In this document: piece after piece, positions 1 through 11,682 of the stretch
Layout: every line of letters starts with the position of its first letter
How positions within the stretch are numbered: the first letter of the stretch is position 1
Source: Hibiscus mutabilis
Taxonomy: Eukaryota > Streptophyta > Magnoliopsida > Malvales > Malvaceae
Assembly: GCA_019671005.1 (NCBI GenBank)
Contig: CM033744.1
Location: 5,608,208-5,672,207, forward strand
Length of the DNA: 64,000 bases
Direction: 5' to 3'
Position numbers and translations under genes: made by a program
The notes under the pieces: model-generated
Database searches by the model: none
What the model saw: only the letters and a program-made list of their open reading frames with translations
Told to the model about the DNA's origin: nothing

Positions 1-814
1 GAGGGATATCAGTGGCTGGATAATGCAAACCTAAATATGGCTCTAGGCCAGGCTTTGTTATCTCAGAAACCACTTCCCCATGGTCATCATCATGGAATTT
101 ATAGGCCATCACCCTGTCATAACCAGTGAGCTCAAAAACCTCCTGCACCATCGTATCACAAAGCCTTTCCATGCTTCCACTAGGAAGAGACTGCAAGCGA
201 GTAATTGCCTTTGCTGCTAGCTTGTACGACTGCAAGGCTCCCGCAGCAGTCATGGGAACTTCATAGGGCTTCACAGGTTCAAAATCAATGATCAAGCTCC
301 CTGTTACCCGATGGACTATTGCATAAAAGGGCTTCCCAGAAGTCTTGCAATGGACTAAGATTGGATTCAAAAGGGAAACCTCCCCAATTCCTAGGGCTTT
401 CAGCAAAGCAGATGAACTGGGGGCAGTAAAAATAGTTTTTATGTCAGTTCCAATGCCAAGAACTGGGTAGTCACCAACGCTCGGGACTGCATGACTAACC
501 ATGGTCAACATTTCAGGGGCATTCTCACTGTATGCTATGACCTTGTAAGTTTTCTCATCTAAGGCTAGCAAGCACCCAAAGGGTTGGATAAACTTGCCTT
601 TCTGTATGTTATGGAGATATGCTGTGGTAACCTTGTCTGACCTAGGATGCTGGTCTCCACTTACGCGCACTGAACTTGAATAGTCAAAGGAGCTACTGGA
701 CTCCTCAAATTCTGCATGGAGTTTTGCATCTACAGTGGTCTGAGCAATAACTCGAGCACTGTGCCTTGATCTTCCAGAGTTGTTAGATAAGTGGCTTTGC
801 CTTGATGTAGACAT
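1..814 (-). CDS. PHYA: Phytochrome A apoprotein, N-terminal part (cut by left edge)
   Basis: Phytochrome A is the light-labile red/far-red photoreceptor; it moves from cytosol to nucleus when activated. Reading leftward from the ATG at 814, 271 codons are open to the window edge. The Ser-rich N-terminal extension (starts MSTSRQSHLSNNSG) is followed near residue 75 by the PAS-region signature IQPFGCLLALDEKTY, and near residue 235 by the start of the bilin-binding GAF domain (YDRVMAYKFHDDDHGEV). GLHYPATDIP lies at the edge. The chromophore-binding Cys, PHY domain and histidine-kinase-like module would lie outside. No intron is seen in this stretch, as expected because PHYA has a long first coding exon. 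The start is supported by a splice acceptor six bases upstream, which fits the known leader intron of the family. No frameshift or stop is seen. The Ser-rich start separates it from PHYB types. Confidence 0.95.
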   Translation of the reverse strand, partial: MSTSRQSHLSNNSGRSRHSARVIAQTTVDAKLHAEFEESSSSFDYSSSVRVSGDQHPRSDKVTTAYLHNIQKGKFIQPFGCLLALDEKTYKVIAYSENAPEMLTMVSHAVPSVGDYPVLGIGTDIKTIFTAPSSSALLKALGIGEVSLLNPILVHCKTSGKPFYAIVHRVTGSLIIDFEPVKPYEVPMTAAGALQSYKLAAKAITRLQSLPSGSMERLCDTMVQEVFELTGYDRVMAYKFHDDDHGEVVSEITKPGLEPYLGLHYPATDIP

Positions 815-820
815 TTTCTC

Positions 821-1544
821 CTGATACTCAACAAAAAGCAAAGAAAGAACATCTCTATGAATAACAACCACCAGAAAAGAAATCTATATGGAAGCAAAAA
901 TAAGTACTGACATCGTTGCAGACAATTTTATCCATAAGGTGTAGCAGAGCCTTGAAATGCCAAAAAATTCTTACATCTCTTATAACCAATTTGAGATAAG
1001 AAAACTCACACTTCATTTGGTTGATGCTTTTTCTAGTTTCCCTCAACTATCAATTAGTTTTTAGTTTTTGTATTTGCTGTCTATTCATTTTTCACATTCT
1101 TTCAAGCAACCGGAGACCATATTTAGTGCAAGAAATTTGGGGGACAATGATTTCTTTTTCCATTTTTAGGAGAAAAAGGTAGGTTATGATTAAACTTCAG
1201 AGAGCCACAGAAGAACCCTATGAAGGATTTTGCTTTCTAAACATAAAAATCATGTCCTTTCCATCAATAACTACAGCTTATGAGGAGAACAAGTTACTCA
1301 AAGTTTCAGACTTTCAGTTTCTATGATCCATAGTTCAAATTCAATAACCTTAATCATGATTCACCTTTCCCCCCATCCCACAACCCAAACTGGCTCAGCT
1401 AAAGGAATCCATCCATCATAACTCATCACACATGATAAAGAACTAGTAAAGATAACAAACTAGCTACTGTAAAACAATAATCCCCTTAGCTATTAAGCCT
1501 GAAAGCTAAAAAAAAATAGCTTTAATTCAGCCAAAGTGACTAAC
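821..1544 (-). other. PHYA: PHYA 5'-leader intron
   Basis: On the minus strand a donor AAAAG|GTTAGT starts at 1544 and an acceptor GAGTATCAG ends at 821, just before GAGAAAATG of the PHYA start. PHYA genes are known to carry an intron in the 5' untranslated leader, so this 724-bp AT-rich stretch is read as that intron. No transcript data are available here; the boundaries rest on splice consensus only. Confidence 0.6.
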
Positions 1545-2540
1545 CTTTTGGTCGATAAGTAGCAGAGGAAATGGAAAGGGCAGCTGTTAGCTGTGACTGT
1601 GACGATGAGTTGAAGAAACGGTTGGAAGAACAACTTGGAAATAAGAATCCCAAGCTCAGCCAGGAAACCCAGAATCCATCACCAATAGAATTATAGAAAG
1701 AACCCACAAAAGAAATAAAAAAAATACTAAAAAAACTCGACAACCGCCTTGAAAGACTAGCAGCACTTTACCATTACCAGCTAGCAGGGACCACCATGAT
1801 AACATGAAATGATACTATAATAAAGTATTCCCATGGTAATGGCTTTGGATTGGCGATTGGCACCAATCCGACATCAAGAATTCACCTTTATAATAAAATA
1901 AACAAGAATGGGGTTTTCCAATCGAGGATAACAGTTGCAGTTAAGATATCATTGGCTTTCTATATTAGTTTATGCTGTTTATTTATTGGAAGTGTTGTTC
2001 TGGGTTGTTGGATTCTGTCCTTTTATTCAATAAAATGATCAACTTTCCATTAAAAACAAAAACTTCATAGTAAACCCATGTTTGTAATGTCAATCAAATC
2101 GATCTTTCATTCATTAACACTCTGATTTCTATAAAGTTGGGAGATTTTCGAACAGAATAAAGGAAAACTAGTGGGAAATGCATGGGTAGCCCATGCCAAG
2201 TTGTGGGTTTTGGTTGGGGAAACCCATTCCTGTTTGCCTGGAGAAAGATCGGACCGAAATAAGAACAAAAGCATGTGTTTGGGTAAGAGTCAGTGGTCAC
2301 ATGGAGATGGACAGAAATTGGCCCATACCGGAATCCGAAGAAGAAATACAAATGGTGGAATTGGTAGGGTCCATGCGTAGTTTCCCACTTTTCCTCCAAA
2401 CCCCAACCCTTTATCCGTTTTCCAGACGTGGCTGATGGAAACCCTCTGCAGTTGTCATATTCAAAACCATCATTTATGGGGACTCTATGTCGGCTCCATT
2501 GCCCTTTCCTTCGAACGAAGAAAGCTTGAAGATATAGATT
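1545..2540 (-). promoter_or_regulatory. PHYA first leader exon and promoter side
   Basis: This is the stretch upstream of the leader intron. The first leader exon probably runs from about 1790 to 1545. Within it a seven-codon upstream ORF (ATG at 1679, stop ending at 1656) could affect translation if it is in the mRNA. TATA-like sequence sits around 1811-1830 on the minus strand, and CCAAT words lie just upstream of it. The part from 2170 to 2440 is less AT-rich than its surroundings and holds overlapping open frames on both strands that match nothing I recognise. On the minus strand it also contains CCACGTCT and GGATAAAGG words, of the kind found in light-responsive promoters. The start site is not determined. 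Confidence 0.4.
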
Positions 2541-2576
2541 CCGTGGGCGAGCAATTTAATTTCAGATATACTTTTT

Positions 2577-3320
2577 TAGACATGACTATAGAATAAGTAC
2601 CTAAACTATAATTTATTTTATTAAAATAATAGTAAAAATAGTCATAATGTTTTTATGAATAGTTATATTAATTAATATTTTTTTTCATTTTTACTCATAA
2701 TATTTTATTTTATATTAAAATGATCTCTTGTAAAAAAAATCGTTATTTGACTAACGGTCAACACGAGATATTGATGTAATATTATGATTTGACTTGGAAC
2801 GCTGATATAATTTTTTAAAATAATATTTTTTTAATTTTTTTGAAAATAATTAAAATTTAATAAATTTTTTAAATTTATTTTTTATATAAAAAATAAATTA
2901 TTTAATTTATTTTTTAAAGAATAATAAATAAAATTTTTAATTTATTATATTAAAAATAATTTATTATTTTAAAAAATAATAAATCAAATAAATTATTATT
3001 TATTATTTCTAAATAAATTAAAAATAATAAATAATACATTATTATTAATTAATTTTTAAATAAATTAAAAATAACAAATTATTATTAATTATTTTTAAAT
3101 AAAAATAAAAATGTTTTTTTAAAAAATGTTATCGTGGTAAAGTGACACGTCAGCATGCCACATCAGTGTCTCGTGTCGACCGTTAGTCAACTAATGATTT
3201 TCATCTACGGGGAGCTATTTTGACCCAAAATAAAACGTTAAAGGGTGAAAGTGGACAAAAAAGAATAAGGGCCAAAATGACTATTCAGTGAAACATTAGG
3301 GGGCATATTTTGATATTAGT
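2577..3320. mobile_element. Non-autonomous long-inverted-repeat element (MULE-like remnant)
   Basis: Sequence around 2718-2790 returns in reverse complement around 3150-3215. Both arms contain TTGACTAACGGTC, a CACGAGA word and a following TGATGT. Weaker similarity continues outward to about 2577 and 3320. Between the arms is nearly pure A/T. There is no coding capacity. Long arms with a short unrelated core fit non-autonomous Mutator-like or foldback elements. No target-site duplication could be fixed because the outer ends are eroded. Confidence 0.55.
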
Positions 3321-3324
3321 CTTT

Positions 3325-4005
3325 TTTGTTATAGAAGCCTAAAGTATTTTTCTGCTGAAATAGGTGCTTATAGCTTGACACATGACTTTTATTTTTAAAA
3401 ATAAACTAAAAATAAACTAAATTAAAAAATATCTTGAAATTTTAAAAAACACAAAACGGTCCTAAATCCCTAAACTACAAAATCTCAAAATTCACGCCAA
3501 TGTCATTGCCGATAGCCTCATCGTACACCACCACCTTCGTTGCTTGAGGCCCCTGCCCATTGTCACCAACCACTCATTGTCGATAATTGACAGGAGGCGT
3601 ATCAATCAGACATCGAACAACGAATGTGAAAGGTTCTCGCACTTACCGGAGATGAGTGGTTGGGGAAAATGGACGAAGGCCTCCGACAACGATGGTGGTG
3701 GGTATAACGAGACTATCGACAGTGGTAATGGCGTGAATTTTGGGATTCTAGAGTTTTAGAGATTTGGGACTATTTTGTGATTTTTGAGAATTTTGAATTT
3801 TTAAAAAAAATAAAAAAAATAGTTTTATTTTATTTAAAAAACTAAATTAAAAGACACGTGTCAAAATTTGATTGGGATATGGTTTTTTAACGGCGTCACC
3901 TTAAAATATTAACAACATTAAACTTTAGGCACCTATTTTAGATAAGGAAACATTGGGCACCTATTTCAGCCGAAAAATACTTTAGGCACCTATTTTATAG
4001 TTAAG
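3325..4005. mobile_element. Second long-inverted-repeat element
   Basis: The left arm (from about 3335, CCTAAAGTATTTTTCTGCTG) is matched in reverse complement by the right arm at about 3955-3990. Inner arms also pair: AAAATTCACGCCA near 3487 with TGGCGTGAATTTT near 3730. The element is therefore almost a complete palindrome with a small core (about 3530-3700) that carries only a short, unrecognised open frame. It abuts the previous element, so one may have inserted at the edge of the other. Exact ends and a duplication are not clear. Confidence 0.55.
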
Positions 4006-4138
4006 CTTATTTTTTATGAAAAATTATTCGACAAACATGTTATATAATTATAATATTATATAATTTTAGGGATTGGAGATTTAGTTTAGGATTTAGGGTT
4101 TAGTTTTGTAGGATTTATGATTTAGGTGTTAGGATTTA

Positions 4139-4886
4139 GGCCATGTTTGGTAAACAGCTTTTTGAGCTAAAATTAGAGGTTTTAAGCATTTTTAGAGGTT
4201 TGCTCAGTCAAATATGCTAATTTAGATGTTTGGTAAATAGATGATTGTAATAGCGGATTTGGGTGAAACCTCTCATTTTGAAAAAGCTCCTTTTTAGGAG
4301 CTTTTTGAGTTAGAAGTTTGGATAAAAGACTTTTAAAGACTATTTTGTCCTTGATAATTATAAAAATTTATCTAAATAACATAAATTTGATTAACTAATA
4401 AAATTAAAAAATAATTTCATAAATAAGAAATTAATATATAAAATAATAAATACATATAAATTTAATAACTAAAAAATTATATTCAAAATATAATTTCATA
4501 GATAAGAAATTAATATATACATCAAAATTTAATAAATATTAAAATTATATTAAAAAGATAATTTTACAAATTAAAAATTAATATGTATATCCTCATATAT
4601 GCTCAGTAATGATATTAATTTTTTTTATAATCTAATTAATAGTAATAGGTACAAAATGTTAATAACTAATAAATTATTCAAACAAGTATCAAATATAATC
4701 ATATCTTTATATGCCATTTTACTTGTTAAAATACTCAAACAACTATCAGCTATTAGTTAATTTTACCAAACACTTTTATACAATCATCTAATATAATCCG
4801 CTAATCAAATCAGGTAATGTTATCGGCTATCCGCTATTAGCTTATGTAATCCGCTATTAGCTATCCACTAATTGCCAAATATAGCC
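4139..4886. mobile_element. Harbinger/Tourist-type MITE with TTA duplication
   Basis: The 748-bp element starts GGCCATGTTTGG and ends CCAAATATAGCC, so the 12-bp terminal inverted repeats match at 10 of 12 positions. It is flanked by TTA at 4136-4138 and at 4887-4889. A 3-bp TTA/TAA duplication with a GG(C/G)C-type terminus is the hallmark of PIF/Harbinger (Tourist) MITEs. The inside is AT-rich and has no coding capacity. Near the right end GCTATTAG words are repeated several times. Confidence 0.75.
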
Positions 4887-4889
4887 TTA

Positions 4890-7800
4890 GACTTTATGGT
4901 TATGGGTTTAAATATTAGTTTTAATTAGTAAATATGTATAGGAATGTTCATTTGGTTAATTCGATCAACGATTAAACCAAATTAAGTAAAATCAAATAAA
5001 CTGATTTTTTTTCTTTAACCATTAACCAAACTCAGCAAAGTTCAATTAATTCAATAATATTCCAAATTAACCAAACTCCCTTTTTGTTATATTAATTTGA
5101 ATTTTTTTTATTTAAGTTAAAAATTGATTAGGTCTTAAAATCCTAATGGGTTTAGAGTTAAAAATTAATTGAGTCTCCTGACATCTTAATAAATTTTAGC
5201 TTAAAATATATTTGTAATATATATATATATAAATAAATTATCAATTTATTTAATTTTTTTATTAATTTAATTAAATAATCAATTTTGACCCGAAAACCAA
5301 ATTAAAAATGTTTAACTATTAACTAATTAAACACCTAATTAACTTATCAATTAACCGAAATAAATTTCGTTTCAAAGGTTAACCAAGGTCTGAAGGTGAC
5401 TTTTTAAAATTTTCAAAATCAAAAAATAAAATATAAAAGGTTTAAATAGTAAAAAAAATACTACTAAAAATAAAATATCTAATTTATTAAAGAGTTTACA
5501 ACTAATTATCTAACACATTAAAAACTTTTTTTAAAAGAGTTATAAAATCAGGGCGACAAATATCAAATAGTGTTTAGCTTCTAAACAAAAATTGGGTTTT
5601 TATTAGCTTTGATTTGATTCTAAGTGTTTTTTCCCACCATGTAGTAGTGCAAATCAAATACCAACACATTGACAATTTTATTTCCAATCGGACTAATTGA
5701 TATGTAAATTCAACTCAGATTATATATCATTTTAATTATATAAATTAGTTTACGCAAAAGTATATAATATTATTAAAATTTATGTTACTAAATGATTTTT
5801 TATTAATAATATAATAAATATAAATAAATTATTTCAATAATTTTACAATTTCTAATTATTCTTAAAGTAACAAAAGTAACGAGGAAGTTACTCGTCTTAT
5901 TATATATCTTGATGTTTTTGTACACATTGTTGAAACAATGGTGAGAAGACTGGTTTTTGGCGATTAACTTGATAGATCGAGAGTAAGGTGACAATTGAGT
6001 GGAGAATAATCGAAAATTAAAAGGATTTAAACTAACGGGGCGAAGAATAACCGAAATCTTCACTTACGGAGATGGGAATGGGGATGGATGAGGAAAATTT
6101 TATCATCGAAGCTCACATTGGGAAGGGGACGATGATTGCTATATTTGCATTGTGTGGATCCCCGAACCATACTCATAAAAATTATCGTGGAAATTCTCGA
6201 AAAATCTCCACAAGGATCCTCGATATTAGGATGGGTAAAACTCGACTCGGCTCAATGAAAAAAATTGACTCGTAATTTCATAAACTTGACACGACTTAAA
6301 AAAATTCAAATAAAGTTTGAGTTATAAAATAGTAATTCGAATAACTCAAAATTTTTGGTAATTAGTTGACTAGTTTTCAAGTTCGAGTTGAGTCTCTCAA
6401 TTCTTCCCGATATATTATGCATATCACATGTGAAAATATGAAAAAAATATGTATATCGTATATGGATATGGAAAGTATTTTAAATTGAAATCAATTTGTA
6501 TTGTAACATTATAAATAATTATAATTATTTTTGTACAAAAACTCGACTCAAAATGAAAAAAATCAAATAAAATTTGAATCATAAAATAGGTCTCATAAAC
6601 TCGACTAACTCAATTTTTTTACTTGATCGAACGCTCAGTCCTTTCCGATATTTTACAATTTTTTTTTAAAAAAATATACTTATCTCCCATTAACTTATAT
6701 ACTCCTTACATATACATATGTCTTAATGTTAGATATTTATTTTAATGTTGATAATTTTAGAGATTTAATGTTGAATGTTTTTTAATGTATTAAAATTTGA
6801 ATATTTTTAAGTGTAATGAATATATGATCTGTAAACTGAAATGAACATATATTTTGACTAATAAAATAATAAATTTTATTTATTTTTTTTGGATAGAGAT
6901 TTTTCAAAAGTAGCAGAAATCCGTACGAGAAGAATATTGAGACAAAAAAAATTGTTGAAATATTTAACAGCGATTTTTTAAAATTGTATTCACAAACATC
7001 TTGTTTCTATAGATTTTTAAGTAAATTTATGATTTTTCCTCCAAAAAAGTAAATTTATGATATAGTCCAATTTATGAACCCCATCTTTTTTTTCCCCTAT
7101 TGAGACTAGTAATTGGGGACATATTTTCAAGCCATCCTTGTCGAATTTCATGCTTTAGAATAAAGTGACCCAAGGCATCTGAGCAGTAGGATTCGGATGT
7201 GAATAAATAGTAATTGATGCATGTATATCCTCCGGTTTTCGTCCTATACTCTCGGGTGTCATTGTCATGCGTGTGCAATTGCGGGTCCATAATTTTTTTT
7301 TTAAAGATTGGCTCAAATATGTTATATGTAGATTTAAAAATTTTAGTCGGATACAGTCAATAAAAATAAATAACTAATAGAAAGAAATCAAGATTTTAAG
7401 GCACATACAATTAATAAAATGAATAACTAACAGAAAGAATTTTAGATTTTAAGGGTGAACACCTACTCTTTAGAACACATAGATCTGTCATTGTCCGCAT
7501 ACCCTGGTCTGATTCAAGACACGAAGTTAAGCCAACTTGTAAGATTTTAGCAAATCAATATTCAATTGTTTTCTCAATTTAATTTGTTTTATTAACAACA
7601 TCAAATATAGGCGAAACTACAAGGGGTTGACCCTTACAACCCACCCTAAGGTCCATTCTTTTTTTTTTCTTTTTTAATTTGGCTTATGCAAAATTTAAAG
7701 TTATGATTTAATTTACTTGCTCTAATTTCATAATATGATTCTTTTCTTGGTAGTAAAATAAATTTGTTTTACTTAAACTCAGTATATTACAATATTTATT

Positions 7801-8400
7801 CTTAAAAAACTATAGATTATAGAGGAATTTTCATCTGTGGAAAAGTACATATATGTTTACATACTAATTATTAATGTGTAGATATAACCCATCACACAAG
7901 CAGTATAAGCTTGAAAATATGTTTAAATAAACATTTTTTTTAAAATATAAAAAAATATAAATAAAAGGGGATTACAACTGAAAACTAAATATTAGTAAGA
8001 CTCGCTAACAATTGTTGGGTATATTACTAAGGCGCATTGGTAAGACCGATATACATATTATAAAAAAAAATTAGCAAGACCTCATATAAAAAGTAAATGC
8101 ATAATAGATTTTTTGGATAAATAAATACATATTAGAATTCTATCACTCGCTTCACGAGTGAATTTTTCTAAAAATTAATAAAATTTATTAAATAAGTTAT
8201 ATTGTAAAAATAATTAAATAAATTTAAAAATAGTTATTTATTAGTTTAAAATTTTAAATTATTTTCATAACATTATAAATTTATAGTTTTTATTTTATAT
8301 ATTTGTTTTTGCATGCTTTCCATTAAAGATATCAAATTCAATTAGACATTTATAAATATACATTATAAATATATGATAACTCACGAAACCCTATTACTCT
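4890..8400. other. AT-rich intergenic stretch, no gene recognised
   Basis: No open frame here resembles a protein I know, and no tRNA or rRNA is visible. Short (TA)n lies near 5218. A G-rich patch at 6062-6150 and a stretch with recurring CTCGACTC-like words (about 6235-6630) look like eroded repeat-element sequence. Poly-A/T runs are common. The minus-strand open frame at 5803-6063 has random-looking composition and is left uncalled. Confidence 0.5.
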
Positions 8401-8568
8401 CAACTCAAGAAAATCAAAACCCTAACGTGCTGGCTGGTACACCGATTTACGTGAGTCATGGAGGCTGTCCACCAGATTTTGTGCCAACTCAAGAAAATCA
8501 AAACCCTAACGTGCTGGCTGGTACATCAATTTACGTGTGTCATGGAGGCTGTCCACCAGATTTTGTTC
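8401..8568 (+). repeat. 84-bp tandem duplication, two copies
   Basis: The unit at 8401-8484 is repeated at 8485-8568 with only a few base changes. 84 is a multiple of three, so the open frame at 8373-8699 carries two 28-residue repeats (containing NPNVLAGT and HGGCPPDFVP) without a frameshift. It lies just ahead of the LINE ORF1 fragment. It may be part of that element's 5' region, or a relic of the coding sequence there. Confidence 0.8.
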
Positions 8569-8570
8569 CA

Positions 8571-9009
8571 GGGAGAGGTCAGCCTCTCCGACACAGCTGG
8601 ATGACCGATCCTTTAAGAAGGGTAGGAATGTTAACGAGTCTGGGGATCAAACGTTGGATGTGCCATGGTTGTCGATGGGGAAGAGATGGAGGTTGCTGAG
8701 GGTGGAGAAGCAGGTGCTGTTGCAAGAGTTGATGTAGTGGTCGATGAGACTACAGTCCTGACAGAGACTGGCAAAGCATCTTAGCCGATATGGTTTTTGG
8801 TTCCAAGGGTCTGGTTGGGGATGAAACTCGGGTTCCCAGATTCATAAATAAGGATGTGGTCATCAAGCAGGATGACATTATTATGGATCGGTCTGCGGCC
8901 ACCCCTTCGATTCACTTCTCTAATAGAGTTCATGATCAGATTTATCATAATATGCGCAATGCCATCATCATTAGGCTCTTCGGACGGTCTATCGATTACA
9001 AAGCCCTTG
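8571..9009 (+). pseudogene. LINE ORF1, 5' fragment (split by retrotransposon)
   Basis: This is the N-terminal part of a plant LINE ORF1 (nucleic-acid-binding, DUF4283 type). It shows the family pattern SNRVHDQI followed by IIIRLFGRSIDYKAL. The frame is broken at 9010 by the chromovirus insertion and resumes at 20050. Reading across the 5-bp target duplication keeps the DUF4283 frame, which proves the two pieces were once joined. The true 5' end of the LINE is not defined. ORF1 of such elements packages the RNA for target-primed reverse transcription. The copy is dead. Confidence 0.75.
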
Positions 9010-11594
9010 TGTAACCCTCTAGACCGGCCTATGCAAAATGACCATGTCTAACAGGGCGCATCTCAACTAATATATCCAAGTAGAAATCATGTAGAAAGTT
9101 TACGCTTCTAATAAAAAACATATTTGCGTAAATTGATGTAAAACGATCAATTATATGTATATAATAACATAAGATATCGGATAATAGTTACAAAATAAGT
9201 TATATCGAGTGTAGTAGCAAAATACTCGTAACATAAGACACCATATATCCCAAAATATAGGCATATGTCACCCTGAAAGAGCAAAATGGTGGATAGAAAC
9301 ATTACAAACTAACACAGTACTGAATGTGTCGATCCTCCAAATGTCAGGTACATGGTAGCCTATCCAAAATATCTAAAATAGAGAAAATTTGGGGAGTGAG
9401 CTAGGGAGCTCAGTGTGTTCCATTAAGTGTAAAAATAAAACATTTAAATAGTTCAGACATGTATAAAACATTTTAGAAAATCATCTTATAAGGCAACCAA
9501 AGTTTTCATGTAAAACCTAGCTACCCTCCATCTGAACTCTAGTTTGCAATTCCCCAGAACTGCATCTATGAAGGCATTAACCTAGGCCCATTGGTTGGAG
9601 GTGTCATCATAAGGGAATACCTTAGGTCCAGGCAAAAGTACCCTAGCCGAAGTGTAGGAACCAAATACAGGCGGAATTACCCTAGCCAAAGCGTAGGAAC
9701 CTAATATAGGCGAAATTACCAGCCGGGTTAGGGTTGAACCAACAGAGACTTCATATATTATCCCAAGTACCCCAGTAAAAGTCTAGTTAGTAGCTACAAT
9801 ATTCAGTAATAAGTAGTAGTATCAGTAAATATAAAACATGCAATTATTCTCGGTAAAACAATAACCAGAGAGCATGCTATTCAATAAGGTATTTAGGCAT
9901 AAATTAGGCAGATATATGATTATGCTTGAAATCAGGTAACATGCTACATTTTGCAAAATTAGAAAATATCATTCATGTACACATGATCAGTTCAGACAAA
10001 CATTTAAAACATTGATCAGTTTAGACAAAACATCTACAACATTTATATAGTACACAAGGAACACACCTCAAAAGATCTGGTCAGTCAGATGCCTACTGAG
10101 CACCAGTGTCACGCTCTGATGCTGTGCTAGAACCTAAGACATAAGGAATCTTAAATTAATACTGGAGGAATTTTCTTGTATGATTAATCATAATGTATCA
10201 ATACATACACGTCACAAGGGGATCACGCGGTCCCACGTAACGAGAAGAGCTAGGCTAGACAGATGTACGATGGGAAAATCTCTAGTACCTTTAAACCAAT
10301 AATATCATATGTCAGTCCTTTATTCGATAATTTCTCTTAAATAATTTAACTTAAAACATATGCATGATTGGGTTTAACATTAATTTTAGAGGCTTTCGGG
10401 TTAAAGTTTTGTGAGACAGACTTCAAAAACGGACTCAGGATGTCGAAAAACATAAAATATAAGTTTTCAAAAAAATTAACTTTTGGGGGTCAAAATCAAA
10501 GTTGACATCATGCTGATGTCATTGGTTAATGCTGACATCATGCTAACATCACCAATCACTATTGATATGATGCTGACATCATTGATCAACGCTGACAACA
10601 TTAGTCAATGCTAACGCCATACTGTTATCACCAGTCAATGGGTTTTGGGTCGGGTCTAGTGTTTGGGTTCAGCTCATACAGGCTTGGGCTTTGGGCCTTA
10701 AGCAGGTCGACCAACAAAAAAAATTTAACAAGCATGCCTGGTTCGATAGGCCAGATCGGGTTTGGCCAGGCTGGCCCATCGTTGAATTGGCTCAGTTCAA
10801 GGGTAAACCGACCACGGTGGTTAGATTTCACCGTCTGTGGCGTGTGTAAGACGTGTTTTTCATAAACTAAACGAAATATCACCGAAAAAAGCCAAAAATG
10901 CTAAATTACACTACCATTAACCCAAATAATCAAAAGTAGGTCAGAATCCTTACCGAGTCTTACCAAAACGGAAAAAATACGATTGAACTAACGTAGCTCC
11001 AATAAAACTTAAACGGTGACAGACAAACGCTCAACAGATAGGGTTTTACTTAGCTCGGCCTAGAGATGACGATGGTGGTGGTCGTGGCTCGAACGGGCGG
11101 TCGAGGTGGCCAAAATCGGTGAAAATAGAGACGGCGAGGGTTTGGGTTATAGCCAAACCTTTGAGCTGCTCTTTACAGTGTACGACGGAGAACTAGGGTG
11201 AGTAGTGGGATGAGACGATGATCACTCCGATAGTGGCGGTGACGGCCACAGAGCAACGATAAGGGAGATCAGACGGTGACTGAAGTTTGGGTGTTTGGGA
11301 AGGTGAAGAGTTTGCAAAATCTAGATTTTAGGTGGGTAGATCGAATTAAATAAGCCATAATAAGGTGGTTGAGATATTTTATATTATTTATTATTTTATT
11401 TTTAGGTATAATACCGAGAATGGACTTAAAACTATATTGGTGTAGATTATGATTAGAAATAGCCTTATCCCATATTGTTAAGGCTTATGCTCACCAAGAA
11501 CAAGTCACGGGTTCAACACCCCTTGACTGCATAATTTCATTTTTATTCATCATTTTATTTTTTAATTAGCTTTATAAATTTTAGGGGTGTTATA
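9010..11594 (-). repeat. Chromovirus LTR, left copy (3' LTR)
   Basis: This 2585-bp LTR aligns along its whole length with 17493-20049. It ends at 11594, next to a purine tract on the minus strand. It contains a 30-bp-period array of TGACATCA-like sites at about 10503-10620, and GAGCTAGGGAGCTCAGTG near 9407, a palindrome-like block that recurs in the right copy. Several open frames inside (for example 10608-10865) are chance frames of the LTR. Confidence 0.9.
10501..10625. repeat. 30-bp-period array of TGACATCA/TGATGTCA sites in LTR
   Basis: TGACATCA occurs at 10503, 10533 and 10574, TGATGTCA at 10514, and variants at 10544, 10563 and 10594. Spacings alternate 11 and about 19 bases, giving a 30-bp unit with two sites. 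The other LTR has the matching array near 18965-19105, including a perfect TGACGTCA near 19084. Such octamers resemble bZIP (TGA/CRE-type) binding sites; binding is inference. Confidence 0.7.
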
Positions 11595-11612
11595 ACTCTC
11601 CCCCTAAAAAGA
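11595..11612 (-). other. Chromovirus polypurine tract
   Basis: On the minus strand the sequence next to the 3' LTR is rich in purines (contains TTTTTAGGGGGAGAGT). This is where plus-strand DNA synthesis of the element would be primed. Its position, immediately inside the LTR boundary at 11594, supports that boundary. Confidence 0.7.
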
Positions 11613-11682
11613 AATTTTGGCCTAGAAATTTACCTGAGTTAAACAGATGTGGAAACTACTCCTTCATCAACTTGAGAGTCTC

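Noticed and set aside
1540..1743. Open frame antisense to the map, in the PHYA leader exon
   Set aside because: It begins with TTG, not ATG, has low-complexity Phe/Ser composition and crosses the leader splice donor.
2094..2435. Overlapping open frames on both strands
   Set aside because: Frames on both strands over the same bases, none with recognisable similarity; read as promoter-side sequence of PHYA.
5803..6063. 86-residue open frame on the minus strand
   Set aside because: Random-looking composition, no motif, no splice or promoter support.
7072..7290. Minus-strand frame with a faint sugar-transporter-like end
   Set aside because: Similarity too weak; none of the family motifs are present and no neighbouring exons were found.
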